From Onchocerca volvulus (Eukaryota; Nematoda; Chromadorea; Rhabditida; Onchocercidae): a stretch of 64,000 nt of DNA. The notes under the pieces were generated by a model. That model worked only from the letters and a program-made list of their open reading frames with translations, did no database searches and had not been told where the DNA came from. The stretch covers positions 13,331,208 through 13,395,207 of the forward strand of contig HG738138.1 of assembly GCA_000499405.2 (NCBI GenBank), in the 5' to 3' direction. The position numbers and the translations under genes were made by a program. Below, piece by piece: positions 25,351-38,895 of the stretch. Within the stretch, counting starts at the first letter, position 1. The number at the start of each line of letters is the position of its first letter.

Positions 25351-28300
25351 ATGAAAGGAAGAAAAGAGACGAGCAACGTGCTTGCTTCTTGCAGTCGCGG
25401 TACTTTTTGTTATATTTTGTGTATTTGTTCCTGTACTCGAACACTAATTTTCGTATTAACAAGTGTTTCTTGTCGCTAATGATTCCCACGCTAATTCCTT
25501 ATCTGTCTCTTTGATTACAAAAACCCACCATTCTTTCCAAAGATTCAGTGTTCGGCTTGTGTTATAAAAAATATAAACTTTTCAGTAGCTACGATGCAAT
25601 GTATTGAGTACACTGAACGAAAGTTATTCAAAAGAATACTATGAAACGATGATGTGATATAAGTAAATAGAGAACTCTCAGTATTTAGTATTTGCATATT
25701 TCCATCTATAAATTTAAAATAATCGAAGTTTCTACCTGAAATTGAATCCAAGTTCAAGTTATACCATATTGAACTGATGAAATAATTATAAATCCCAGAA
25801 TGTTGTTCTCTTCGAATGTTCTCTCTTCTAAACTTTGAATTTTATAGTACCGCTATCGCATTTATCTATCCGCTACGGAATATTATCTGCAACACCTTGG
25901 TCATGGCGTTGTAAATTATATTGTAAAGGTGCAAAATGCAAATACTGCTCATGGAAACCGTGGTCCCTCAAAGAACAGGCTATCCGAGGGTTATATTCCT
26001 CATGGTTTGTATACCTTTACTATAATATTAATTAAAAACTACATTTTGTAGTTCTGAATAATAGATACTGCTGACTACAACAATTGTGATTACAGGGTAA
26101 CTGAGAACATTGTGGCGATGTCTCGACCAACTGCTAAAACATTTACTGACGATAACCTTGTTGCGCAGTTCCATAAGTTTGTTTTGACATTTCCTAAAGC
26201 CTTTCTTTCAACCGTTTTCGCAAAATTCACTCTTTATAGGATTTTTGAGGGATTGAAATTTCCTCATTTAATTGCACCTGTCACAACTTCAATTCAAGAG
26301 TTTCCCTTACTCCGGAAATATTACATTGCAGAGCAAACATTCGTGCAGTCATCAATCTTCAAATGCTTGGTGAGCATGATTCCTGTGGACCGGAGTTACT
26401 TCCCTCTGGTTTTACCTATAATCCGGAAATACTGATGCAAAACGGAAGTAGGTTATAATATGTCGAAATTTTGATACATTTCCTTAACATAAAAAAATTT
26501 TTTCTGCGATTTCAGTACAGTTTTATAATTTCGTTTGGCCAGACTTCGGTACTCTTGGAATTGACATTCTTTTGGATATCGTGAAAATTGTTCACTGCTC
26601 TCTCAGACAAGGTATTTTTAATGATATTTGGAAAAAGTTGAATTAATTGGAACCATTCATATTTGAAATTTCTATTAAATATTCTTCCCAATTTTTTAAT
26701 CTATTCAGGAAAAGTGGCAATACATTGTCACGCAGGGCTTGGCCGTACAGGTGTTGTTATTGCTGCTTATATGATTTGGGCCGAACATTTCACATATGCA
26801 GAAGCCATTAGTCGTGTCAGAACTGCAAGGTACTATTTCTTTCTGGTCAAAATCACAGAACTGAAATTAAAAGGCACAAAACTAACCGAAATTATTGATG
26901 AGTGAAATACAGGATAATGGGATCTAGTTTGAATCTTTGGAGAACCTTTAAATTATATTCAAATTTGATTCCTGGCATATTTAAAGCAAAATATTTTAAC
27001 ATTGTTTCATACAATAGGCCAAATTCGGTACAGAGCAATAAACAGATAAGATTGGTAAAGGACTTCGGAATGTTTCTGGAGAAAAATGGTGCGGCTTTAC
27101 CAAAGACAGGGACGATGTATTTAAAGGATTACATGCTTATGCAAATGAAAATTCTCTCTAGCAGTCAAGCTCGGAAGTATCACCATATTCCTAAAGTATA
27201 GTTTATTTATCTTTTAGTTGGTAATTAATTACTTTTAAATAATGAATCGTAATAATCTCTAACCTCATTACTCATAACATTCCTTTAACATTCATTTTAT
27301 AAGACAAAATGGAAACTTTGTTTTTAATTGTAACTTATTTCGCACAGTAATTTACGTGATTAAAGGTGTTGCATGTAGCGATGGAAGAACTGTTGTATGT
27401 TGTCCATGGCGAGCTTGACGGCAGGACTAGACGATGGATTACAAATATCCTAAAATGCACATCAAGGATTGGTCGAGAATTTACGGAAAAGTGGCCAGCA
27501 CGATTGCCAGTACCATCGTAAATATTTTTATTTTGAATATTTGAAAATTTCCAAATACTCACTTGCATCGATCTCATTTTCACTTTCCTTAATCCTGAGT
27601 ATTCTGTGGATATACATCACACAATGATTCCAAAATTCTGAAGTTATTGGGGGAAAAGCGAAGATTCAAGTGGTATTCTTGCTTCGTTTTCAGTCTAAGA
27701 CGTCAATGAATAGATGTAGAAATATTCCGCATGCAGAAAATTTTGAGAACTAAAAATTTAGATCCAAGTTCAGGACAATCAAGCAGTTTAAAATATTCAG
27801 GAAAGCAAAGTTACAAGAGTTTGACATTTGCATATGCGGAGTAATGGAGAACTATGGTGAAATTTTGGATTCGGGTGATAAGGACGCAAAAATAATTAAA
27901 AATGGTGCATTCAAAATGAATAACTGCAAGAAATTTATACGTACTAATTTCCGGGGAAAAATGCTTTTGTTATTTCGAATTTTGGATCAGCTGATGAATT
28001 CATTCATTAAACCAATCATTCCGAAAGAAGAACTACTTGGTAATCTTCGACGAAACAACGAACACATGGTTTGTTACATAAGTTAACAAGAACAGAGCAC
28101 ATGCTAGCATTTCTAGAATTAAATTCAAACTTCAGTGAAAACAATATTTGGATTTCGGTATCTCTAACAAAGCTAAGATGAATTATGAAACTAGCACGAC
28201 ATCGATACTTATTTCAGGACTGGCAATGTTTGAATCGCTACCTTCTAGTCACAATGGCATCATTAAGCAACGGCAATCACAGAAACATTGCAAAACTTAT

Positions 28301-28380
28301 CAGCTACTGGTATCTGAGTAAATCAGCTACTGATGATGACATTATTGTTGCTCTGCAAAACCATCTTCAACGAGTTTGAT
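25351..28380 (+). CDS. PTPDC1: PTPDC1-type dual-specificity phosphatase, multi-exon
   Basis: PTPDC1 is a CDC14-like protein phosphatase linked to cilia and cell division. Firm exons: 25848-26004, 26096-26176, 26332-26447, 26516-26611, 26709-26829, 27018-27195, 27366-27509 (donor uncertain) and 28218-28380 (ends TGA). A further exon ends at 28068 and starts at 27762 or 27801. The N-terminal block has CKYCSWKPW followed by KEQAIRGLYSSWVTENIVAM, close to the vertebrate protein. The WPD-loop equivalent is FYNFVWPDFG. The catalytic loop HCHAGLGRTG (CX5R) is intact, followed by RPNSVQSNKQ. A likely first exon is 25351-25399 (ATG, then phase 1), with an intron to 25848. Between 27509 and 27762 the join is unsolved; a candidate exon starts at 27694. 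The 3' part (IIPKEELLGNLRRNNEHM, then DWQCLNRYLL) resembles the C-terminal region of PTPDC1. Confidence 0.85.
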
Positions 28381-28980
28381 ATCGAATACAGTTATTAATC
28401 CATATAACTGTTCTTGTAACTCACCTCAAATTCCAGATAACTTTAAAATTTTAGACTGCAAGTGCACTGGATAATTAATTCTGTATAAGAACTGCTCTCC
28501 TTCAAAATCATGGCCTTCACTTTTCTGCACTCTAACATGTTCATTTTTCCGGATTCATATTATTCATCTTGCCGAAAAGGATAGCCAGTTCTTCTGTGAA
28601 GCAGAGCTATTTATTACATGATCCAATCACTCTTTCATCCAATGATTCTATCAGGTGTTATCATTTCTACATTATGTTGAGACATGTCGATAGAACGAAA
28701 TACACCATTTATTTCGATATTATTCGATACAACAGCCACAAAGGATATTATTAGTGAGAATTGAGAAACACAAAACAGACATTTAAGCATACCGAACATT
28801 GAATATGGACTTATACCCTTCTTCCTGAGAAAAATGATTGATCCAACTTCTCGCAGGAGGGGGGGACAATCATTTGCTTTTTCTTCTACCTTGGCATATA
28901 TCAAAGGAGACCCGGTAAGCATCCAATTACGTAAGCTTAAGAACAGGTAAGTAAGGAAAAAGATACATAGCAAAATAGAA
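28381..28980. other. Convergent 3' ends of PTPDC1-type and chitin synthase genes
   Basis: These 600 bases hold both 3' UTRs. Minus-strand AATAAA motifs at 28610-28615 and 28708-28713 could serve the chitin synthase transcript. No further coding exon was recognised. Confidence 0.5.
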
Positions 28981-31900
28981 CTAAAGTCTCGAGACCTGTG
29001 ATACCGCGGACTGATGCACCAGTCTAGCTTGCTGGAGCTTGTGAAAAACGTTATATGTCGCATGTGTTTTGTCACAATGAATACGGACGTATCCATCAGC
29101 TCCGTGTGCGTTTTCGTAAAGTGCTGCATCAAACATCTGCTGAGCTAAAAAGAATGTAAATATGAAAATAAATCAAACGCCACCAATTATAACAGCATCA
29201 TCACATCAAATATAATGATCTTCTTAATAGAATCATATATCATAACAGCCAGAGCACGCAATCCGCCCGAAGGCTAAAATCGTTGCCAACATTTCAATCA
29301 TTTCTTTCAGCCTATTGATGACTGTGCTACTGGCAGAACGTATGATAAAATCCATGAAAATTATTGTGCCTCATTTTTTGTTCATAAATTTCTCGAGCTA
29401 ATAGTAGTAATCCATAAACAGACCATTTTCCTTGATTCCATTTTCATTCTCAATATTTTTAGTACTGAAGTCAAAATCTTCCATGTTTGAAACCTGGAGA
29501 AATACATAGCTATGGTATTGAACGTTACTCGCTTAATTTGTAAATATTTAAACAGAAGAAAACTTTATCTTATTCGAAAAATAAATGGATATTCGGAAGA
29601 AAAATTTTTATATTTAAAGTTGGTATCAAGAGCTGACCTCATAAAAAGCGCCAAGCAAAGTGTTTATTCTATGAGCAAACATGCCGCATGTCTGGACTAC
29701 TAGGATTATCAGTAAGAATGCGATGATGAACAACCCAACTGGCTCAACCTTCAGTGGCTCATCAGTGAGTTCAAATTTTCCTGTCTTCTTACTCAACTTT
29801 GACCACTCAAATCCTTCTGTTAAAATTGCAAGTAATTTTTATTCAATCCAGCAGTAATATTCTCCAAAAAGTACTAGCAATCAAGCTTTGCACTTTCATA
29901 ATACGTAAAAGAAAATAAGATACCAAACATCGACACTGAACCACATTAAACAGATCATTGTGAAGGATAATATGAAATGGATAAGATCAAAATACCGGAA
30001 TAACTATAGTCTTTTCGCAACAAATTGAAAGAAGCAAGCACTGACCGTATGGCTTGTATTGGACGGAAAATATTTCTTTATGCTTTTGTATCAGAAACAC
30101 TGCTAAAACCAATAAACCATTGGCGATCAAGACTAACGATGCTATCCGATTTCTTAAATTGGCTAAATTGGCAACATCTCGTCTCGTCTCCTCCTCTGTG
30201 ATTTCCAGTGGCTGCAAAAAGGATGTTAGATCAAATATACTGGAATTAGGCTAGACGGTATACTTCACCAGGTATCACTAAGTGCCCAACATGAGAATGT
30301 TGGGAATACAGAGTAATAGCAACAAGAAGTTAGTTTGTACTTTTTGCTTTTTGTTGAAAGTAATCTGACGAACTAGGAAGTGATTGGCTCATCGAAATCG
30401 AAATATTAAGCGTTGAATGAAAAGAAATCCCGAAAATGACAGCAGTAGGTTTAATCCGTAAATCATCTTGATGCTTGTGCGACATCAAGAATTTCTTGAT
30501 GTCATGCGGAGAAAAATGCAAAAATTTGTAACTGCAAAAAGAGACGCTCAGCATATTTTCCATCATCCGATAACCCTATTTTAAGATTTCGTCAAATAAG
30601 TCGAAAGATACGAAAATTTTTCAACGGAGACTTTACGTTAAGCTTTCTCAATTCACGTAGACGTACCGAAACAAAAATATTTCACATTACACTTATATAT
30701 CTTTATATTTTAAATGACTTTACTTTGAGGTATTGTTCAATCATGCTATTCCAGAATTCATCTTCTGCTGCGTTCAACCTTCCACGACTACAAACTTGGA
30801 GATATTCGATGTCCATCCATAGAAAACGATTCATATTTTCTTTCGAGATTAGTGTTTTAAGTGGTGCTGATGATGAGAAGAGCATGACATCCTATACACA
30901 TACGAGAATTATTGTCAAATTGGTATTCAATTTCCAGACAAGCAATATGAAGAGTTTACTTCTTCTTGCTCCTTTTGATTATTCAGTAGAGCTTGTGGTA
31001 CCGAGAGGACATGAAGATGAGTATGAGCTGTTGCCGTTGTATTGAAACGGACAGGAGGGAAACTAACATCACGTTCCTACAATTTAGATTACGGTATGAG
31101 ATTATTCGTAGCCAAAAAATAAGTAGAGCTGAAACATCCAACCTTAAGACTCTGAAGTTCTTTTTCCATATTAGCAACTTTTTTTTCAATTTCTTGTACT
31201 TCAACAGCACTAGCAGTGGCAGTAGTAGTAGATCTCCACGATGGTTTTGATCTCACAAAATCGATAACTTTATAAAAACCTGATCGTTGCAATAAATCAT
31301 GCAGTTCTGTATCGCTTGCGTGCTGAAATGTAAAACACTTTTAGGAGTGCCATAATTTGGACAATATTGTAATATCAGTGCTAACAAAGATACTTACTTT
31401 ACCGGCGGCAGCTGATGCAGCTTCTCTTGTACCCCAGTTTATTACGTTCAAATTAATAAGTGCGTAAAGTGCCATGAAAATATATGTGCATGGAATCATC
31501 AGGAAGAATATCACCCCTACAAAAATCCATCTCTCTATCAACATTTTCTAAAACAAGAATGCAACTTGAATAAAACACTTCCATAAGCAATATTCACCAT
31601 AGAAGATGTTGTGAAATTCCTGTGGATGCAGCATTGCGGCCAGGATGAATATACCTATCATGCAGAGCATGAAGATTGGAGTTGGAGACAAAACAGCTGA
31701 AAATGAAGCTGTGTATAAGCAATACAACTAGATCAAGCAGTGTATACACATGGTACCTTTGATGGCTTGATAATTAAAAATGAAATTTACTTTCAAGGAT
31801 TATTTGATTGGTTGTAGCCACTGCGACTGCAAGCATAACGAATCCATACACCACAGAAATAAATTTGGCAAAAATTATTTGATAATTTGAATCAGCGCGA

Positions 31901-34900
31901 AAACAGAGCATAATAAAAGTGAATACAGGTAAAGAGTTGTATAGCAACATTTTATTCGATTCCACTTCAAATGTGGATACCTAAATTCAGCTAGCATTTC
32001 TACCTTCGTTTTTTTTTTTTGATTTTTCTTGAAGCAAACTACATCTTGAGATGACCAATTATAGTTTCTCTCACCTTCACTTTTTTATTAAGATATTGTG
32101 AAGAAGAGAAGTGTAGATTTTGCCACAGATGATTCGATTAGATAACAGTTAAATTCATTCCCTAATCACATATAAAAATATTGACCTGGTCTCATTGATT
32201 CATCCCATCTAGGCGCATTAACTCAAGTGAAAGATATTATTCTTCGCTGCCAACTTACCTTATTTGCATTTGATTTCAATAAAGAACTGTTGAAGTAGAA
32301 AGAATAACCTGAGCATAAACAAGCATGGTAAATACGATACTAGGAGAGAGCAGACTAAAGCCGATCATCACTGATTGATATAAGATATACATTTTGGATA
32401 TGCTCTTATTGTTTCGACAGACTCGCTGGAAAAATTCTAAATAGAAGAGATATGACACAATGGTCGATTATGGATTATTTATTCATTCAGTCAACCTACA
32501 TTATATTCGCCAAGTAAATCGACTGTATTTGCTATAGAAGAAGGAGTCCATCGACGTCGTTGATTAAAAAATTCAAGGAAACCTTCTGGTGCATACGTTT
32601 CCGCGTCCGCAGTAGCGGCGTATTCGATTCGATAACCTTGTTTTAGAAGCAACGTTGATAACCAACGATCCTCACCCTTAATAGAAGATATTTGCTCTCA
32701 GTTGTGTGCCAAGAAAAAAACACTACACAAATGGACTGCATTAAGCAAGCATGCTTGCCTGGTCATACTGCACAAAATGACGTGGTTCGCATGCAGTCTC
32801 AGTATATTTGTGCATGACATTATCATCCATTAAAGCAGACGCACGAAAAAGCGAAAAGCAGCCAGGCGCACACAGTACACAGCCAAATACATGTTCCGTG
32901 GCTTTCTGGAACCAATGGGAAATAGCATACTCAAACTTCTGATACCATATCATCATGCCTGAATACGATTCGCATTGCTATCATTCGTATCATATTAGAG
33001 TTTGATCTTAGCAGCAGCAACTTTCTGAATAGGATAATTCGCAATTCAATAAAATATTTCAAGCAAAGAATGAATGACAAAGATAAGAAGAGGAATGACC
33101 TTCGCCAATGGGATGAATCCGTCCACAGGCACAACCAATCTCATTCTTCACATTCATCAGTCTTAATAATTTCATCACAGCCGATGGCTCAAACTTGGAG
33201 TCACCATCAATAGCCAAAATATATGTACTGTCCGCTTCAATTTGGCGATCCTCTACGCTCATGTGAGAATCCATGATTCGATGGCCGAGCAAGTAATACA
33301 AGTACATCACCTGTAAATTTGCATTATCTATCTGTCTTCTTTGATATCAATGAAGATATTACCTGTGACTAACGTTTCTTATGACGAACAAGCTGCTTAT
33401 CCTTCAGATGAACAAAGAGTAATGTGCCTGCTGGTAGACGGACTACCAGCCTTCCACCATAAGCAGTATTAACAAGTACACTATCCTTTGCAATACTTTT
33501 CTCATCAGTACTTCCGTTTCTGAAATACCTGTGAAACAGTGTTCTTATAAGCAACAGCATTCTTGAAAATAATTTCTAGAAACAAAAAACTTACTGTGTT
33601 AGTTCCAATAAGAGATGAAAAAAGGTTTGAAGAAAGGCATTTGGAGCGCGACCACATTCCATCTGATCCTCCCAAGCGTCGTCGAAGAAGATATGTGCTG
33701 CAACTTGCATTCTTTTCTACTTCCACAGTGACGATGTCTATTTTGGACCATTCCCAAATCAACAACACTAACTAATGAGTATCATTCATCAGTACAGAGC
33801 AATTCTCACATGCCAAGTTCAGAACAGTAACCTTCCAATCTATATTTGATATCATCCGAACGTCGTCTTTCTGTCAAGGTAAGAGAATGTTCTTTGTCAA
33901 GCCTGAAATATCGAGATGTAATCTTATTTAAAGTTAGTTTACTTCGCCGAAGGAAATACTTTATAATGGATTTCAGCATTTGCATCATTTCGACTTGTGT
34001 TTCATGCCACATGGTCGCACAGACGTATAATGTCACAATTTTATCAATTTCATTATTGGTTATTCGAAGGTCGCCGGCATCATCAACTTCTGCTCCTCCC
34101 AATGACCGGCGATCACCATCCATTTTCTAAATGAACAGAGGGATCTCAAATATCTGGCTTGTAAAAAACTGCCAAAAATTTTATACAAACACTTGGACCA
34201 AAAAAGCTCGTATACACTGGTATCTACCTTCCTTTTGAGCGACACCCGATATACTACCAACGACTGTTCAATCGTCAATCCATTCATCACACTTGTGATT
34301 GTATCAAATCTTAAGCATTCTGCTATTAGCATCCTGCCTTCACTTAACAACAGCTATTTCTGTCTTTCGTAATTTACATTCTTGTCAATTTAAAATTTCT
34401 TACACATCGTCGTCAGGGCCAAACTTGGGTGCTTTGACATGCTGGTAAGCCCAACATAAATATGCTATTAACCAAATAACACTAAAACATCTCTCCTGCA
34501 GTGATTCCTGCGATGCCTCCCAAGCCAAACAATGCCATCGTAAGTCATAAAAAGACAAATATCCACGAATGGCACATGCAGGACTGATAAAACACGTCCA
34601 AATAAAGATCATCATAAGCAGTGGTACAATAATCAGGAGTGGATGTAGTGCTGCTAGGACCCGCATTGACATTGCCGACAATAGACGCGCTATAAATCGC
34701 AAGAAGAAATTCAGGAAAATGATCCATAGAGCGAGAGTATATCTGAATTAATAAGTTCCAGCAAAGATGAAAGTGAAAAGGCTGAATATTACAACTGATA
34801 AATTTATAAAACTGAAAGCAAATAATATCTGTTTTTATCTTCAGATTTGTGATTTCAGCTATAAAAGATACCTCAATCCAATTACTATTCAAATTTACTA

Positions 34901-36760
34901 AACAATATAAAAAAGGGCCTACAAAGCGATGGTGTTTTCTGAGACAGATATATTTTCAATCAGCAATTTCTTCACAGCTTCAAATGGTAAATATCGGAGC
35001 TTTACAATCCATACGATTGAAACTGAAGTTAATATGCGTAATATCGACACTATGAGTCGTGTCACTGAACTCATTTTCCGCATTCCATATTTAAGCTGCA
35101 AAAAACGAATTGCCGAAGAATCAGGAGAAAGTGAAATGAACAGGAACTGTTGCTCTCTGCAAAGCTTTCCAGCTTACTATCATAATTACCTTTCAATTGA
35201 AATAGGTTACATTTGACAGTTCGATAAAAGCTTTGTTCACATACTTGGTACAGGTAGTGGTAACTCGATATAGAATGACTCTCATCGATCCATAAATCCC
35301 AGAAGCCAAATGATGACAAAATTAAACCGAGAGGTAATGCGATATACTTGAAGAAGGGTATGGAAGTTATACTCCACATATAGCAGGAAGCAAATATAAT
35401 CAAAAATAGTATCGAATAACTACACGAACGTACCAGTAATTTCAATCTATTCTTTAGAGTCCTGCATTTTCGCTTTCATTAGAGTTTGCAATAACACAGT
35501 AATTTACGAATAATTTTTTCACAGTTACAATATTAACTGCTCAATCAACGAGCCAAAAGCAACGTACCACATCGGATCGAAAGACCACTGAATCAATCTC
35601 TTGATTTTGAAGTAGAGCGGCATGAACATCACAGAGACTGATAGAATCAAGCAATGCAATGGACCTAGCGACGGGAAAACATGGAAAAATAAAATGGCTA
35701 AGCCTGTGGATCGGCAGCATTCCATTACAAATAACTGAATAAAAATCAGGATGTTACGAAAGAAAGAAGCAGAAATAAAGAAGATTTCAAACTTACCATC
35801 AATATTGCACCTTTCCGCTCTTTCGGATATTGATATATTCTGTACAGTGACTGAATGATTGCCATTACATCTGGTACGTTTTGAATAAGCCACAAGACAC
35901 AAATTACAGATGCTGTTACTTCCTTACTTCTCGTCTTCTCTAAAAACTGATGCCAGAACAATGGTTTTGTTGTAACAATTACTAGACCTGACAAATAATT
36001 TCTTTAAAACTACTTGACAGGTCAAGGAATAGATTGCAATTCCCCGGGTCATAAATCTCTATGGATATTTTATGCTGCATTTCGCAATCTTAATATAGAA
36101 AATATACAACCTTTATCGAAAAAGTGATAACCTTTTCCAACGCTGCACTTTTTTTCAAAATAACTTTCCGAAGCTTTCAGCTCAATACTGGTGGCCATTA
36201 AAATTACTACCAGTTTGGAGATCGTTGCTCCAAAGATCAACAGTAAATGTGACACCCAAAATATCAGAAACTGAAAGGTGTGAAAAAAGTTTTGAATAAA
36301 AATGGGGCCAAAAAAGAATTGTGAAAGCATAATCCATAATTTCATTTGATGTTTCATCATTTTTTTGCTTACAAAATTCATCATTTTTCAATCCTTTCTG
36401 CAACGTCTTGCTAGTTGGGGTCAAGTCTACATACTGATTTTGATCAAGTTAATCGTAACAAACGAGATTTTGAAAGATGCTACATGAATACTTGCAAAGT
36501 GAAATACCAAACTGACGATTCTATTAAATGAATGAGCTTGAAGGTCGAAAAATATTTATAGAATAAGTTTGATAAAATATCATTAGAAAAATATTAGGTT
36601 GAAATGAAATTCGTCCAGAATATCTCACCTTAAGAATCTGTAGAATTTTTACCATCCACGGAGTAAGCTCGTTATTAAGGTGATATCCATGAGACTGAGA
36701 TTGGAAAATATCCCATCTCGACTTGAAACCGTCCCATTTCAAAAGCGCCTCGGACGACAT
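28981..36760 (-). CDS. chs: Chitin synthase, 26 exons, 1389 codons, with one in-frame TAG
   Basis: This membrane GT2 enzyme makes chitin from UDP-GlcNAc for eggshell, pharynx or sheath. Minus-strand exons: 36629-36760, 36132-36270, 35797-35987, 35529-35734, 35245-35461, 34923-35095, 34404-34742, 34228-34333, 33960-34126, 33832-33902, 33595-33697, 33363-33528, 33100-33310, 32759-32958, 32500-32676, 32309-32425, 31791-31980, 31598-31696, 31398-31516, 31143-31322, 30960-31076, 30724-30891, 30046-30211, 29638-29816, 29424-29493, 28981-29144. All phases close. Landmarks are an N-terminal multi-pass region, CATMWHE (537-543), [15 protein letters not shown] (704-707), [17 protein letters not shown] (846-850), WGTRE (1029-1033) and a short coiled coil ([17 protein letters not shown]). 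Codon 668 is TAG where relatives have Trp (KKRWSQ). Intron 14 is GC-AG. Which nematode chs paralogue this is cannot be told here. Confidence 0.9.
30481..30503. repeat. Perfect short palindrome inside a chitin synthase intron
   Basis: GACATCAAG and CTTGATGTC flank a five-base AATTT spacer, in the intron between exons 30724-30891 and 30046-30211. It is too short for a typical pre-miRNA and may be chance. Confidence 0.6.
33369..33371 (-). other. chs: Premature TAG in chitin synthase exon 12
   Basis: On the minus strand the frame reads CGT TAG TCA CAG before the donor GTAATA; the next exon starts GTG ATG TAC. The protein is therefore [20 protein letters not shown]. Chitin synthases of animals have KRWSQV at this place, so TAG stands for TGG: plus-strand base 33370 is T where C would give Trp. 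Splicing at the internal GTTAGT instead would shift the frame. Confidence 0.9.
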
Positions 36761-36977
36761 TTTGAAAAACGGAAAAAAATTGTCGAACAATGAAATTCGA
36801 TGAGACAACAAGCTGGACAAAGTATTGAAACGGAAAATAAGAGATATACGATGCTTTTGACTTCCAGATTTCTAAATTGAAATAATGAAAAAATGACGCG
36901 CAAAAATAGACATATAAGCCTGCCATCAACAATCATCAATGCAGAGAAAGTACAGTGACATTCAAATCCATTTATAC

Positions 36978-37132
36978 CTATATGTATGTACTTCTGGAGC
37001 AACAACACCCAAATCTTCCAGTACTTTCTTCCTGGCTAGAATGTCCGAGAGCAAATATCCAAAGTATATCACACGACATAACTTGGCCATCTTGCTATCA
37101 GATATTTCCATATCCTCGTTTACTAATGTCAT
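36978..37132 (-). CDS. Candidate upstream exon, possibly 5' end of chitin synthase
   Basis: An open frame from an ATG at 37132 reads 51 codons, rich in charged residues and with a hydrophobic YFGYLLSDILARKK segment. It ends at a donor AG|GTATAA. Its two leftover bases fit the acceptor GTCCAG|C just before 36821, and the frame then continues through 20 codons into the chitin synthase ATG at 36760. This would extend the enzyme by about 72 residues. I do not recognise the sequence in other chitin synthases, so it may be a separate or spurious exon. Confidence 0.3.
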
Positions 37133-37751
37133 ACGTGCATCTTGGTCCACAGTCTACATCATATAAAGATGTCCTTGGAGAAGTTACATTTGCATATTAT
37201 TCGGGCAACGACCATTGATATGAGACCGCTACTTCTGGGCAATTTTCTATCTACCTCTATAGAGGGATAGTATGTATATATACCTGCGGGACAGAATGAA
37301 CTCTCATTTTTTGACTGAAAAGTTTACCCCATTATGCCATAGGTCATCGAGTTAGACTGATGGTAGAGGTTATTCGTATCGATCGGATGGTGGGATGAGC
37401 ATGGCTTGGATGGTCCAATGAGCACAACTTCAACTTGTTTCAGAGGTATCTAGTAACGCGTGTTACGAGAGATAAGCGACGTGAAATGAATCTGCAACGT
37501 TTGACACTGTTACTAGTGCTTATTGCTTTGACATACTGTAACTAAGGTGTATGGAAATGAAAAGGAAGCAACAAATTTTTCGGATTTTTGTTAAATACGA
37601 CAACTTGACCTGACCAATGAACTATCTCGACAAAGTCAAAGTTATTATGGGGTGGAGATATTCGATATGGGAATGTTTGTATTTTGATGCAAAGAATGGG
37701 TCCTAAGCATATCAATATGTATGGATAAGTGGATGATATTTCCAGCGTTTT

Positions 37752-37810
37752 TCAAGTAATGTCGTTTAGGTTGGCGATCAATTCGTCGTTTAATTTGTGA
37801 CATTACTTGA
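37752..37810. repeat. 12-base perfect inverted repeat with 35-base spacer
   Basis: TCAAGTAATGTC at 37752-37763 pairs perfectly with GACATTACTTGA at 37799-37810. The spacer contains a repeated TCGTTTA-like motif but pairs poorly, so it is a weak structural-RNA candidate. Confidence 0.6.
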
Positions 37811-38895
37811 CTTTATTTTAAATGGGTTTATATTTCATACATGGATGAACAAATGTTCTTATTTATATATCGATGTAGGAGTCGCTTCTAAATGTATTGC
37901 ATTAATTTGAAACTTCGTTTGAGTAGAAGCATGAAAATTATAATGAGGTCAAGGATATTTACCAGCAATTGCCTCTGACACCTCTCTTCCTTTTCTACTC
38001 CTCGTTCCACCCAATCGCATCTAAATTTGAGATTTCACGCATTATTGTCTTTTCTTGATCATTTTTTACACCAATTTTTCTGGATAATGTCATCCTAACA
38101 TGCTCATTATATTGTCATGGTAATTTTAATCATTTCGATGTCCCGTTCTATCATTTTGCTAATTTTTTTCACTTTTGGAGACAAACACAAATCTCTACCT
38201 ACTAGATATCTTTCTTGAATCAGTTCATTTTATTAAGTAAAAGAAGAGAACAGCCAAAGCCTGATTGAACAGTTTCTGTGATAGCTATTTTCTAAAACCA
38301 CTCCTTTTGTAGAATTTCAAATTATTGGAAAAAAACGACTAAATCTAATGGTTGAACAAGTGTCATCATTTCTGTGTGATCCATGGATTCGCATTCTCTC
38401 TCTGTTAATCATTTCAAATTAATTTTATCTTCAATTTTTGTTTTTCAAGGTCTTAATTAAGAAGCTTGAAATGCTTGAAAATACGGGTATCCCATTATAC
38501 ATTTGTATAATGATAATGTGTTAACCGCCTCATGCTATTTGCATTTTTTAGTAAGCGAATCAAAATTTTTCGTGTTTAAATAAAACAAACGTTAAGATCT
38601 CGAACAATTTAAAAATTCGGATTTGAGCGTGAACTTTCAAGAGCACTTTTTTTGCTGGCAGTTCATGTTACCTCTCAAATTTTCATAGATGAAAAAAAAA
38701 AAAAAAAATATTGACCTTAAAAATTCAGCGATATTTGGATTTTACAACTAAGTAGAAGAACTCATTGACACACCCAAATTGATCAAAATTTAACTTTAGT
38801 TTTTTTCCCTTACTCATAATAATATATATGTGCGAGAATTATGGTGCAGTTTGAGATGAAATAATAAAGTAACTGGTAAACTCTTTGTATGAATA

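Noticed and set aside
28635..29132. 165-codon minus-strand open frame
   Set aside because: It overlaps the last chitin synthase exon in the wrong frame; the true frame there ends at 28981.
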